Source: Euptelea pleiosperma (taxonomy: Eukaryota > Streptophyta > Magnoliopsida > Ranunculales > Eupteleaceae). Taken from it: a stretch of DNA of 64,000 nt. Shown here piece by piece: positions 1-11,454 of the stretch; position 1 is the first letter of the stretch, and every line of letters starts with the position of its first letter. Made by a program: the position numbers and the translations under genes. The stretch is taken from NCBI GenBank assembly GCA_035048495.1, contig CM068543.1:28199751-28263750 (forward strand). The letters are read 5' to 3'. The notes beneath the pieces were generated by a model that made no database searches, was not told the DNA's origin, and was given only the letters and a program-made list of their open reading frames with translations.

Positions 1-2550
1 CATTAAACGAAAGATGTTGACCTCAGCTTTGAGGTTACCGAAAGCAATGGACATGTTTCCGTCCCGGCACCCGATGTGTGCGTTCGCGGTGGCAAGGAAT
101 GGACGGCCTAAGATGACCGGAATGCGGTTATCCTGACACGGCTCGGTGTCTAGAATGATAAAGTCCACAGGATAATAAAAGTCAGCAACTTTTACTAGGA
201 CATCCTCAATGATTCCTCTTGAAATCTTGATGGACTGATCAGCCAATTTCAGGGTGACATTGGTAGGCTTCATATCTTTCAGTCCTAACTGCTGATATAC
301 CGAGAATGGTATGAGGTTAACGCTAGCCCCTAAATCTAGCAAGGCAGTGCAACTAAAGTTGTCTCCAATTTCACATTGGACAGTTGGGCTACCTGGATCC
401 TTGTGTTTGATCACACTGTTGCGTTGAATGAACGCGGTAGCTTTTTCGGCCAAGAAGGCAGCTTTGGGTACATGCGTACGCCGCTTAACTGTGCACAAGT
501 CCTTGAGGAATTTGGCATAGGAAGGGATTTGCTTGATAGCAGAAAGGAATGGGATATTGATCTGGACGTCTTTAAAGACATCTAAGATCTCAGAGAATTG
601 CTGATCCCGCTTATCTTGGACAAGTCTGTCCGGGAAGGGAGGCTTTACTCGACAAATGGATTTGTCTTTAGCCTTAGATTTCTGCACAGGGATATCTGAT
701 GTTGGTGCAGAGGTAGAAGAAGCAGAGGTAGGATTAGGACTAGTTTCCTCTGTGCGAGTGATGGGTGCCGGAGATGGCACCGGTGGTGGTTGGACTCCCA
801 TGTCCACAGTTTTTCCAGATCGTAGGGTGGTTACAGCTTGCACCTCCCCTTGACACTTCTCATTCTGGCTTTGAGATTGGGATCCGATCTCATATACTGC
901 CCCTTTGGCATTTCCTTTAGGGTTGGCAATGGGTTGGCTAGGAAAGATCCCCTTAGCTTTCTCAGCTTCCAAGTTACCTAGACGTTGCTCTAGACGAAGC
1001 ATGGATTGCTGTTGCTGTTGCTCTAGGCGTTGCATAGATTGTTGTTGCTGAGTAATGAGTTGAGCTAGAAGGTCTTCGATACCAGATTTGGGGACCGACT
1101 GTTGGGTGGCAGCTAATGGGAGCTGAGGCACCAATTCGCGACTCGAGCTCATTGGGGCATTATAGTTATAGGCGGAAGAATTGGTTGGGACAATCTGTTG
1201 GTTCTGAAAGTTCTGGGGAACTCTTTGCTGATTCTGAAATGTGCTCTGTTGTCCAGAGTATTGACCCTGTTGGAACTGCTGGTTCTGAGTAGATGGGTAC
1301 TGATTTTGCTGATATTGTCCCTGATTGAATTGCCTATTGGGTTGATTGAACCCAGGAGGATACATGCCCTGAGGTTGACGTGGAGGTTGAGCTTGTGGTT
1401 GAGTAGACTGAGGTCTCCAAGAGAAGTTAGGGTGGTTTCTCGTGTCCGGATGATAAGATTGACTATACGAGTTTTGAGTGGGTGGTTTGTATGTGCTGAA
1501 AGCACAAACTTCTTCCTGAAGAGGATCAGACCATCCTTCATTCAAAGGACAATGCTCAGTAGTATGGGAGGGTTGCAGACAGAGGGTGCAGGATTCCATA
1601 GGGCTCTCGTGTCCCACATGCATGACTGGGGTAGATTGTTGAGTAGGCTTTTGTACTGACACAGCCAGTGCAGAGACTGACTTGCTCAACTCTTGAATGA
1701 CAGATCGAAGCTCCGTATCAGCTGTAGCATCATGTCCCTTGGTTGTCCTTTGGACCGAAGTGGTTCGACTAAACTCTGAGTCAGTCGTCCAATGTTGAGA
1801 GTTTTCTCCTAACTCTCCCAAGAATTTGTATGCATCGGTCGGAGTTTGGTGCAGGAATTTTCCTTGGCACATTGACTCTACCATGGTCCGGGACTCATCA
1901 GTAAGTCCCTTGTAGAAGACATGGACAAGATTGCCCTTGTCGATGCTATGGTGGGGACACTTAGTCAGGTAGTCTTGGAATCTATCCCATGCTTCAAAAA
2001 ATTTCTCATCGGACTTCTGTCTAAAGTCCTGAATGAGTTGCTTCATTTGGTTGGTCCGAGTCATGGGGTAGAATTTAGACATGAATTTGCCCACCAATTC
2101 TTTCCAACTGCTGATTGAATCAGCGGGTAAGGAGTAGAGCCAATCTGAGGCTCGGTCTTTGAGCGAGAATGGGAAAACTCGCAGACGGACATTGTCATCA
2201 TCAAGGTTCTGATTCTTGAAAAGTAGGATGACATGTTGGAATTCCCTAATATGGGAATATGGGTCTTCTCTTGGGAGACCACGAAAGGTAGGCAGCATTT
2301 GGATCGTCTGCGGTCTGATCTCAAACTGTACTGCAGTAGTAGGTGGGAGAACAATGCAAGTGGGTGGATTGGCAGAGATAGGAGCGAACGTCTCGATAAG
2401 AGGTCGTTCGACTGCCATGACTACAAAGGTAGTAGTACTGGGGGAGGCGGGTGGGGCAAGAGATGGGGAAGAATTCAGTGGAGGATCCACTGTAGGGACG
2501 TGATTCTCAGATCGAATCAAGCGCTTGTTCGGGCGAGTCCAACCGGGCAT
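1..2550 (-). CDS. Gag-protease part of an Athila-like Ty3/gypsy polyprotein (partial, runs off left edge)
   Basis: One reading frame is open on the minus strand from an ATG at 2550 to the window edge (850 codons, no stop). The start is the first ATG after an in-frame TAG; a second in-frame ATG lies at 2418. A retrotransposon Gag core follows (hydrophobic motif LRVFPFSLKDRASDWL near residues 123-138), then a zinc knuckle C-X2-C-X4-H-X4-C at residues 321-334 and a Gln-rich linker. A retropepsin follows, with active site DLGAS (Asp near residue 739) and a later ILGRPFLATA motif. Gag packages element RNA and the protease matures the polyprotein. Reverse transcriptase and integrase would lie left of the window. 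The order gag-protease, the Asp-tRNA-type primer site and the motif style suggest the Athila side of Ty3/gypsy; Tat is a less likely alternative. The frame looks intact as far as it is visible. Confidence 0.88.
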   Translation of the reverse strand, partial: MPGWTRPNKRLIRSENHVPTVDPPLNSSPSLAPPASPSTTTFVVMAVERPLIETFAPISANPPTCIVLPPTTAVQFEIRPQTIQMLPTFRGLPREDPYSHIREFQHVILLFKNQNLDDDNVRLRVFPFSLKDRASDWLYSLPADSISSWKELVGKFMSKFYPMTRTNQMKQLIQDFRQKSDEKFFEAWDRFQDYLTKCPHHSIDKGNLVHVFYKGLTDESRTMVESMCQGKFLHQTPTDAYKFLGELGENSQHWTTDSEFSRTTSVQRTTKGHDATADTELRSVIQELSKSVSALAVSVQKPTQQSTPVMHVGHESPMESCTLCLQPSHTTEHCPLNEGWSDPLQEEVCAFSTYKPPTQNSYSQSYHPDTRNHPNFSWRPQSTQPQAQPPRQPQGMYPPGFNQPNRQFNQGQYQQNQYPSTQNQQFQQGQYSGQQSTFQNQQRVPQNFQNQQIVPTNSSAYNYNAPMSSSRELVPQLPLAATQQSVPKSGIEDLLAQLITQQQQSMQRLEQQQQQSMLRLEQRLGNLEAEKAKGIFPSQPIANPKGNAKGAVYEIGSQSQSQNEKCQGEVQAVTTLRSGKTVDMGVQPPPVPSPAPITRTEETSPNPTSASSTSAPTSDIPVQKSKAKDKSICRVKPPFPDRLVQDKRDQQFSEILDVFKDVQINIPFLSAIKQIPSYAKFLKDLCTVKRRTHVPKAAFLAEKATAFIQRNSVIKHKDPGSPTVQCEIGDNFSCTALLDLGASVNLIPFSVYQQLGLKDMKPTNVTLKLADQSIKISRGIIEDVLVKVADFYYPVDFIILDTEPCQDNRIPVILGRPFLATANAHIGCRDGNMSIAFGNLKAEVNIFRLM

Positions 2551-4247
2551 ACGCGAATGAGGCAAGCTCTATACTTGGCAAAAAGTTGCCAGAGAGGAAC
2601 ACTATCCTAAATGATGCACACCAAGCACAGATAATCCTATTCTAAGCAATCAGGATATATTTTAGGAATTATCTTTGTTAGTTTTGGGGCTAGAGTAGAT
2701 TATGACAGTGGGCGGACCACTGGTTTATCTTTTAACCGCCGGACTAACTGTTTTGCACTCAGAGGTTCTCACCAGGCTATACTCTTCAGAGCGAATCCTT
2801 TAGTACTAACTCTAGTTAACAACAAGGCAATCCGAAGCCTAGACAGACGTGCGGCACAATGGCTGACTTAAGTACGTCCCAGACTAACCGGATTGGTCAA
2901 GTGTATAAGAAGAGTGTTCCCTCGGGTTAAGCTAGGGTTGGTGCGTGTTCCTAGTCCACACGCAACTAACCGCCGAATAGTCCAAGATGCCACGTCGAGC
3001 TCAGTGTACTTGAGTAGCAGGGACTTATGGGTGTGTTAGACAACAGGGACCCGCGCTCGTGGTCTTATTTCGATTGGATGTTAAGCGGGTTCGCTTTGTA
3101 TGGATTTTTCCTCGAACACCGGGCTAATTGGCTCTACTTCTTGATTCTTTTTATTATAGATGGATCCTGGGGATCAATTTCAGCTGGAGTGATGAGGTGG
3201 GTGATGAAATCCCACCAGTTTCAATTTTGGAGCTGGGTTTGCTCTCTTAGAGTTGATTGATTAACGGCCATGCCACGCAAGTCGAAGAATATGGATGCGA
3301 AAGCAAATAGACAAGCGGCAATGATGCACCCAATATGCTCTGTATCGCACTCAAGGCGAGGATAGAGACTTACCTCCCGTGGGCCATGCCACGGGGTCTC
3401 CTCCGTGGGTTAGAGAGGGGTATCCTAATGGGCTTGGGCCCGACTCCACCTCTTTGAGCTTTCGCTCTCTACCCACACTGGATCGTGTTCCTGCAGAAAC
3501 AGTTAGATCGCACGGTCTAGGTATGTGGGATTCTATTTGGAAGATCCTTGCCTTTTTAGGGTTCACTAAACAAGCACTGGATTTAGGCAAGTTTTTGAAT
3601 TAATTTCCAAATTCGAGATGGGTTAAAATTTAGGAATTCCCAGATTGGAAAATACCTAGATTGGAAAGTTTCTCGAACTGTGGAGATCTTCCAAGAAAGA
3701 TTTGATTGCGAGATCCCTTATAATTTTGGGAAATTTCCCAAAATTGAAATTCTGCTAGATTTGGGGCGTTTCCTTTTGCAGACTTTTCCAAATTCGGAAG
3801 ATTTCTAAAGATAGAAATTCTTCTAAAGAGGAAACTTCTAAGAGGGGAAACCCTAATTAAGCAGAGTATCAAGATTTTGGAATCTTTCCAAAAATCGCAA
3901 ATCCTTGATTGGTGATTTCTAAAAATCTGCAGAATATAAAACCCTAATTTTTTTGAATTTTAATTTTTTAATTTTTTTGGTAATTTCCACTTAATCTAGG
4001 GTTTCTAAAAAACCCTAGAACAAGATCTAGCAGTTATATGGAAAGCAGTAAAATTCCTAAATTATTACAAATTGCACTCGGCCTTCCGAGGCATTAAAAA
4101 TAGTAATTAAAAACTGCTAAAAATCACTAAAAACAAAAAATAGAAAGTTTCCCGAAAAGGTCGGGCTGGCCAAATTGAGCAGCTTTTCGCTTCAGCAACT
4201 TTCCAATTCCGTCTTTACGTCCTTTTTCGCACTCCCGAACACCCGAG
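2551..4247 (-). other. Untranslated leader of the Athila-like element
   Basis: This 1.7-kb stretch lies between the LTR/primer site and the gag start. It has no convincing reading frame. It is nearly identical to 23784-25567, the leader of the second element, including the AT-rich block with repeated AAACCCTAATTT-like motifs around 3840-4020. Such conservation outside coding sequence is expected for a packaging and translation-control leader, though no specific signal is proven. Confidence 0.75.
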
Positions 4248-4261
4248 CGGCAGCGGCGCCA
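4248..4261 (-). other. Primer-binding site, tRNA-Asp type
   Basis: The plus strand reads CGGCAGCGGCGCCA, which equals the 3' end of plant tRNA-Asp (GTC) at 13 of 14 bases. It sits two bases from the LTR edge at 4264. The primer for minus-strand DNA synthesis would pair here, so the element is transcribed leftwards. The same site recurs at 25568-25581. Confidence 0.85.
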
Positions 4262-4263
4262 TT

Positions 4264-6898
4264 TGAAAGTAGGATTTTTCCGCGTCGTTGGTTACGGAAA
4301 CCCTAGAATCAACAAGATTTGTAACTTGATCCGAGCCTCAAAATTCCTGCAAAATTACAGGCTTTGTATAGGGATTCGTGTCGGATGTCGATCCGCACTC
4401 GGGGTTAGTGTGCGTAATTCAAAGACATGAAATGATGGATTTTTATCAAGAAAACATGGAGAGGTGAGAATGGTGATGGATTTAAAACATGCTTAGTGAT
4501 TTTTAGAGAGAGAAATTACCACAAACAACCAAGAACACAAAAGTAAACTAACAAATGGAAAATAACAATAGTTTTTATTCATAAATTCCAAACAAGAATT
4601 ACAATTCAATCAAAGAAACACATACTAGCAATGAAATGTCTAGAGAGAATACCAAAATTTTAGAGATAGAAAGGGGCTAACTAGAGAGAGAATGTGGGGA
4701 CACTAGAGAGAGAAATAGCCTTACCGTGGAGAACTTGCTGGAGAATTACTATTGATGGGGTCGCATGGGCATTCTTTGCCAAGTGTGGGAGTGGTTGCCT
4801 TGAGATGATGGTGGATCTATGAAGAGCGTGTTGGAGATAACGATCTCCATCAGTGCAGCTCACAGTTGGTGGTGATGACTAGTGAAGATGGGGATGGCGA
4901 GTTCCTTAATGGTGGTGGCGGTAATGGAGAAGAACCATGGGGGTTCTCACGGTCTTGAGGCCCGTGAAGGTGAGGTAGGATAGGGGCAGCAAGAAGAGGG
5001 GGATCTTCCCTCTTTCTTCTTCTCCTTTTCTCTGTCGTTCTTTTCTTTAATTTTTTTCTTTTTGACTTTGGAACGGTGAAGAAGAGGAGGAGGGTGACGG
5101 TGGCTGGGTTAAGGAATGGATGGTGAAGGTGGCCGCCGGTTTTAATGGTGCTGGCCGGAGTTGCAACCTGCAACTCCGGTAATCTAAAAAATAATTTTTT
5201 TTTTTTTTTTTTTTGTGTTTTCTTCTTCAAAACGTGGGGTTTTAGAGGGGAGAAAATGAGAAAACGGGAGCAGTGGGCCCACCGTTCGATGAGAGAACGG
5301 GATTCTGTGCAACGTGGAGGGTGATAATGGTTCGTGTGGAGGTTGAGGAGGATGCTGTGGTGGCTGGCGGTGCAAGACGGCGGAGCAAGGTGGAGCTCAC
5401 GTTGCAGGCGATACTGCTACAGGCAGAGAGGAGCACCGAGTTGCAATGCTTGCTGTTGCAGGTAGTGGTGAGCGGACTGGTTGCAACAGTTGGCCGGAGG
5501 GTGGCTTTTGAGAAGGAGACGGTGGTGGCTGTTAATGGAGGTGGAGGCTAACGGCTTGAAGATGAAAGGAATGGGGGTGGCTAGGTTGATGGGTTAGGGT
5601 TTTAAAACGTGGGAGCAATGAAGGTTTTAAGTGGAGGGCGACTGGAGAGGAGATGAAAAGAGCTTGGGGGGTGGTAATGACGGAGTTGCAGATGGCCGGA
5701 GTTCTGCAACTCCGGCGAGAAAAATAACGAAGAAGATGAAGAAGAAGGTGAAGAAGAAGAGGGGAAAATCGCCAAGAATCGAGGGGAAGACGGGGCAGGA
5801 GAGTTTGGGGAGAGAATGGATGAGAAAAGAGGGGGATTAGGGTTCGAACGAACCCTTCTCCCTCCTCTTATAAAGCTCCCTATTTCCATTAATGGAAATA
5901 GGGTATTTTTTAAATAAAAAAAAATATATTTTTAATTAAAATTATTGGACCCAAAATTATTGGACCCCCAATTAGTGGACCCCCCATTTAATTAAAATTA
6001 TTTTTGAAATTCGCGGGGTCCACTAACTGGTCGGACAGCGGGTCGATGCTGATGGGCCCGGCTACTGGCCCACATGGACTGATGATGTCCATCGTCTCAC
6101 AAGTTGATGTGACAGGCATTCTGAAGGCGATCGGATGGATGGTGACTTGATTGGGACCCAGATTGGTAGATCGACGGATCTAGAGAGATCCAACGGTCCG
6201 ATTGAAGATCCAACGGTCCGATGGAAGATCCAACGGTCAGAAAGCTAAGGGAGATGAGATAGAGCCGAAGGGTAGGAGTTCTGGGGTTAAGTCAGTAGAT
6301 TCGAGGATCGAGAGATGAAGAGAGAGAGAGAATAAGAAGAAATGAGAGAAAAAGTATCAAAAAAAATGGAAAAAAGCACTGGCGGAGGGTCTGGAACCCT
6401 GGTCTTCACTGTGACATCCTCACGCTTCTCCAGTAGAGTCGACCATCATTCTTTGCTGACTCATGTGGCTTTAAACGCTTTGGTCCGTCTCTTGGTCATT
6501 GGCTCTCCTACTCTCTTCGTTCTTTGGGCCGGCTTTTTGGTCCTCTTATTCAGCCCATATTTGGCCCATATCTTCTAGTCATAGCATGTGGGCTTTTTAA
6601 GCTTTGATAATGGGCTTTCATGATCGATTTGGGCCCACAAGTCTTGAGAATCGTCCCATCGGGGTTTCCTGCGACAGAAGAAGCGCGTAATGAGACTTTA
6701 TCAGAACGGCTTAATATCTAGACTTCCAAAAATGTGTTTAATGCATGCAAATATACCATTTCGTCCAGAAAAGTGTGTTTTACGCAATGAGATAGACTCT
6801 TACGTAGAAAAGTGGATAATTAGAGCAGTTTTACGTAGGAGAGTGCGATAATGCTAACAGGATAAGTGCTTAAAATAAGCACTTTTGAGCGAATATCA
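4264..6898 (-). mobile_element. 5' LTR of the left Athila-like element
   Basis: A 2635-bp long terminal repeat begins TGAAAGTAGG on the plus strand and ends GAATATCA. Its ends match the LTRs at 14584-17278, 19031-21721 and 25584-28307. It carries a minus-strand TATA box near 5867, two hairpin motifs of the CCGGAGTTGC/GCAACTCCGG type (near 5155 and 5697), and three copies of a 20-bp tandem GATCCAACGGTCCGAT(T/G)GAA unit near 6188-6238. The partner LTR is outside the window, so the target duplication cannot be checked. The right flank (CAACCCC) looks like this family's polypurine tract, which is odd for a simple 5' LTR. Confidence 0.85.
5867..5875 (-). promoter_or_regulatory. LTR TATA box
   Basis: On the minus strand the LTR reads CTTTATAAG, followed within 30 bp by an imperfect palindrome GGGTTCGTTCGAACCC. 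The same pair occurs at 16249-16257 and 27257-27265. In the solo LTR at 19031-21721 the corresponding site reads CTTTTAAAGC on the plus strand (near 20647-20656), so TATAA is lost there. Position and conservation suggest the Pol II core promoter of the family. Confidence 0.6.
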
Positions 6899-8079
6899 CA
6901 ACCCCAACTCATCCACCAATCACAAAATACATAGTGTTCATAAACTTTGATTTCTATCAAAAATGTATTTGATCATAGAAACACTTACCTTTTGATGAAT
7001 ACGACATGAAAAATTCTTTGGAGAAGAATTCGCCCAAGAGACACTCTGCCAAGAGTAATCCTCTTCTTGGAAGAAGATGCTTGCAGAATAATAATATCAA
7101 ATAGTCTCTTCCAAACACTTAGAGCCTTCACAACGAATACACAGCTTTGCTCTGGTGAAGCTCTCACAAATTCCAAATCTCTGGACTCAAAGAATGATAA
7201 TCAAAGAATGTAGAATAGAGATCTCTTGATTGGGTTAATTCTAATAAATGGAGAGGGCTCTTATTTATAAGTAAGCCTCCCATCAATAGAACCAAACCGA
7301 ATATAACCGTTTGAAGGGCCAAAGTGCGCTTAAAATAGCTTAAGAAATTGAGTTAAAACTAGATCCAAAAGGGCGGGGTTGACCGCACTTTTGGCCGGTC
7401 GACCGAACCTTTAGTTGGTCACCTGCTTAGGTAGATACCACATAATCTTGAACCCGAGAGTTAGGGTCGACCGAACCTCCAGTCATCCGTTCAAAAAGGT
7501 CGGTCGGCTGGACCTCTTAGTCCAGAACCGAACACTTTTAAACTTTTTAGAATTTCTCTTTTTGGCACACACATGATTCTTAACTATCACTGAACCATCT
7601 AGGGTAAATCTTGATCCGCTGGCAACGCGCGATGTACCATTAAATTTACGCAAACAACCATAACACGAGATTCTTCATAGTTGAACGTTCATTGAGTGAG
7701 AACGTACTCTGATCTTTTAAATCTTCATGGTTGAGCTTTGACATTGTCTTTAGTTGAGTTTGATCACTTGACTTTGTCTTCAGTTGATCTTGAACACTTG
7801 GGTTGATTTTCTTCAGCTTTAATTCTTCTTTGATTTATTTTGTCAAAGTCCACTTGATCTTTGACACCTCAGTCTCCAGCGGATTCGTGATACAGCGATA
7901 TATATATCTGAAGAGCTAAGTATTCCTGGGATTGACAACCAAGACTCTTCACCTACATTGATAGAAAGCAAGAAAACTATTCCTTAATGATTTTTTACTC
8001 TATTCTCTATCCTACTTCTTCCTTGCGGGTTTAGGGCTTTAGTGGTCCTTGAGCTTTCTTGGTGGGGGGGGGGGTTTGT
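6899..8079 (-). mobile_element. Copia-like LTR fragment
   Basis: No reading frame is convincing here. Read on the minus strand, the segment has short AAGATCAA/GTCAAG-rich stretches typical of Sirevirus-like LTRs, several GGTCGACC-containing repeats (7395-7505) and a TATAAATAAGAG promoter-like box near 7260. It ends at a run of about 13 G next to the LTR at 8080. It is probably a truncated copia LTR of a different subfamily from the one at 9604. Neither end has a clear TG/CA terminus or target duplication. Confidence 0.45.
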
Positions 8080-9603
8080 TGAAAGTAGGGTTTTTCCATG
8101 GCATCAGATCGGAAACCCTAGATCTCAACAATATTTGTAAGATTTCTCCGATTTGGTTCACTTAATCTGCAAAAATGCAGAATTGCACAGTGACTCATGT
8201 CAGATATCGTCCGCACTCAAGGTTAGGGCAATTAAAGAACAATAATGATGAAAACTGATTAGAATGGTGGAGAGATAGAGATCGGGGTTAAAATTTGATT
8301 TTTGATAGTTTTAGATTCATGCACCAAATTCAAACTCTTTGATATAATAAGAATGAAACACAATAAATAAAGGAATTTTCAACATAAATTTATTAATTAA
8401 TCAAAGTGTTTACACAAATCAGATAAAAATGAATGCTAACTTAGAAAGCAATTAGAGAAGCTAGAGAGATAAAAAAATTAGAGAGAGAAAGAGGGCTTTA
8501 GAGAGGGAAAGTAGAGAGAGGTCTAGAAAGAGATGATAAAATTTAGAGAGAGAGAAAGTGAAATGCATAGAACTTTAGAGAGAGAAATTATAAGAAATTA
8601 TAGATGCTTCTAGAGAGAGAATAGAGAGGGAGAGGAGAAAAGATAGAGAGAGAAAGTGGCAGAAATGAGTTAGAGAGAAGGTTGAGGTTACCTTGGATTG
8701 CTAGCCACGTAGTGAGATGGAAGGTGCTGGCCCGGGTGTGAAGGAATGATCAGTAGTGTGGAAGGTGACTATGCAACAAGTAGGCAAACCGTGGAAAATC
8801 CAGCAACAACGGAGATCTTTCAAGATGAAGGAAGGTGGTGATCTGAAACTCGGTGGTGGTGAAAGGAGGTTGCTGGGTTGTTCGTGAGGATCTCTTTTGC
8901 CGATTGCAGGTAGGTGCACCAGCGTGCAATGAGGAGTAGTAGGTGGATGTTCTGATCGGTGAAATGGGAGTTGCAAGTGGTGGGATGAGCTGCTGGTATA
9001 TGGTTGCTGGAAGGAGTAACCAAGTTCAGTTCACATGCACTGTGAAAACAACAACTCTTCTCCAATGGAGATGTTGGCCGAAGGTCGTTGAAACCAAGGT
9101 GGATTAGTCCGAAATGTCCAAGAGGAGGGCAGACGTTGGGAGAAGAGGAGCGATCAGGAGCTGCTATTGAGTGTTGCCCAATCTTTGCAATGGTGGAGCC
9201 GTTCTGTAACTCGGTTGGTTGCAAGTTTGAAAGGCAACACCGTTGATGGTGGCCTAAGCAAAATACACCAGCAAAATTGAAGTTGCAGGTTGCGTTCTCC
9301 AAAGCGACCTGAGAAGACGATCCAATGCCTGATTTGCTGGTTCACTTGGGAGAGGGCTGTGGCTATGGTGATGGTTGTTGGTGGCGGTTTGGAGAAGTAC
9401 GCAAGGTGAAGGAGGTAGCAGTTGAGTAATTGGAGGGGAGGACGTGCAAGTGGTGCAATCCAAAAGGTTGCCGGAGTTGTAGACCTTCAACTCCGGTAGA
9501 AAAAGAGGATGACCTACTCTCTTGTTGGCTCTTTGTGTTGCTGCTAGATACAATGAAGAAGGGGGAGATGAAGAGGAGAAGCTAGTTGGGATTAAGATGG
9601 AGC

Positions 9604-11199
9604 TGAAATTTCACCAGTCTGTTCTCTTTAACTCAATATACCTAGAAGAGGGGGTTGATTAGGTATTTAAAATTAATTATACCTACACAGTTTTATTGGA
9701 CGATGGTAAGGGAATAAAATCGCATACCTTAGTTGTTTGATAAAGGATTATCACAACCGACTCAAATCAAATATACCTCTGTGGTATATTATCTTTTTGT
9801 CGTTTGATCTAATCAAGATAGATTGCAGAATACAAACAAACAATCACACAAGACAGGAGATTTTTACGTGGAAACCTTAACCAAGGAAAAATCACGGGAC
9901 CACGTCTAGACGGAAAGTATCACTAACTGAAAAATTAAACGAAATAAAAGTTACCTACGCAGCACCGTTGCAAATACAGCTTCTAACCTTAGTCAAGGTC
10001 TACTGCCGATGCGTCCACGTCCTCTGAATCAACGTTATGAATCCACGCGTGCCCTTCCAGCTAAGAGGCCTTATCCGCTTATTTAATTTGGTACACCCCA
10101 AACCTACCGTCGATCGACTCCTCCGATCTTAATTCTCAACACTCCCGCCTTCGCAGAAGGTGAAGGATTCAGTACACCCTGAACCCTAAGTTACTCAAAT
10201 GGTGTTGAGTCACACTGGTACACTCAGGCTACTAGGTTGAATATAAAAGTGGAAAACCTAAGCTGAGGAAAGGATCAAGCTCTTGGCTTTGATCAAGAAA
10301 AGAACAAACTCACAAGATGTGAATGGAAAACAAGCTTCTTGCTCTTCGAATTGACACTCTAATAAATATAACTTTTACTTCTCTCTCTTGAAGATTGAGT
10401 CACTCTGTGTCTCTGTGTGTATGTGTGTTTTTAGAGAAGGCATAGAAGGGTTCTATTTATAGAATTCTAAGACCCTGAGTCGTGTGGAACGTGGGATGAT
10501 GGAACCAAGAATTTCAAATCTGAGAAAGACCAATTCTGCGCATGGTCCAATCGATTGTACACTAGGTCCAATCGATTGGGCCATGTCCAATCGATTGAGG
10601 ATAAGTGTCCAATCGATTGGGCTTAATAATATTTTTGTTCCGAAGGCACCAATTGATTGCACAGGTTTCTCCAATCGATTTTACTCATATAACTTTCTGT
10701 CCCGAAGACTCCAATCGATTACACAGAGTCTTCAATCGATTTGACTCAGATAAGTTTCTGTCCCGAAGACTCCAATCGATTTCACAGAGTCTCCAATCGA
10801 TTGTGCTGAAATAAGTTTTTGCCTCGTAGTCTCCAATCGATTACACAGTGTCTCCAATTGATTGGGTTATGTCCAATCGATTGGGGATACATGTCCAATC
10901 GATTGGACTATCCTATTAGTCAATTTAATTGACTTAGACTCAGGTCTGTTCAATGACTAAGTTTGACCATTATATTTTGTTCATTTTAATCAACTCCGAT
11001 GGCCACTAAGTCACTTACCTTCCTAATCGAGCGTACACGATCGTTAACTGACAAATCGGCAGTTACTCAGATGACTCTTATCGTTAACCGTCTGATTCTT
11101 GCTGTCTCTGTCTTTTAGTCTTCACGTAGCAACGGTTACAAGAATATTTTTATGTCAAACAGAATCTTTACCAAATTGAATATAAAAATATTCCTTACA
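9604..11199 (-). mobile_element. Solo LTR of a copia/Sirevirus-like element
   Basis: This 1596-bp segment reads TGTAAGGAAT...ATTTCA on the minus strand and is flanked by the direct repeat GGAGC (9599-9603 and 11200-11204), a 5-bp target duplication. It holds a TATAAATAG box (minus, near 10454-10462) and about 14 CCAATCGATTGG-like palindromes upstream of it. Its last 600 bp match, inverted, the plus-strand LTR ending at 29648. No internal region is present, so it is a solo LTR left by LTR-LTR recombination. Confidence 0.85.
10548..10905. repeat. Array of about 14 CCAATCGATTGG-like palindromes
   Basis: Within 360 bp the palindrome core AATCGATT recurs at roughly 20- or 40-bp spacing (for example near 10548, 10567, 10588, 10608, 10671, 10711, 10771, 10831, 10872 and 10893), with a few copies carrying one or two changes. 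The array lies upstream of the LTR TATA box, the position of an enhancer. Related arrays occur at 28443-28725 and as two copies at 13731-13765. Confidence 0.9.
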
Positions 11200-11454
11200 G
11201 GAGCAGCAAGGTGGCCGGCTGTGTGCTTGTCACAGTGGGAGGAGCACGACTGTTTGGAGGATGACTTTTGAAGCCGTGGTCAGGTTAGCTGCATGGGGAG
11301 GCAGCAAGCTTACTTGCTAGTGATTCTGGTGATGGATGATGGATGATGGATTGCTTGGTGGTGTTGGGTTGCACACCAGCAAAATGGAGAGAAGTTGGAG
11401 ATTGGTTGCTCCAAAAACCACACAGCCCAGGAGAGGTTGGTGTTTGTACTGAGC

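Noticed and set aside
1149..1659. Overlapping frames on both strands in the gag linker region
   Set aside because: They lie in other frames over the continuous minus-strand gag-protease frame, which has the motifs.
4248..4261. Possible tRNA gene from the tRNA-Asp-like sequence (also at 25568)
   Set aside because: Only the 3' terminal 14 bases match; no cloverleaf, so it is a primer-binding site.
10453..10814. Frames with repeated QSID/NRLD words; possible repeat protein
   Set aside because: They are translations of the CCAATCGATTGG palindrome array and occur in all frames on both strands.
10548..10905. CRISPR-like regular repeats
   Set aside because: Repeats are 10-12 bp palindromes with spacers of about 10-30 bp in a plant LTR; no cas genes; not a CRISPR array.
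11439..11447. TTTGT as right target duplication for the LTR starting at 8080
   Set aside because: The 5-mer matches the left flank (8075-8079) but is not preceded by the LTR terminus CA; likely chance.
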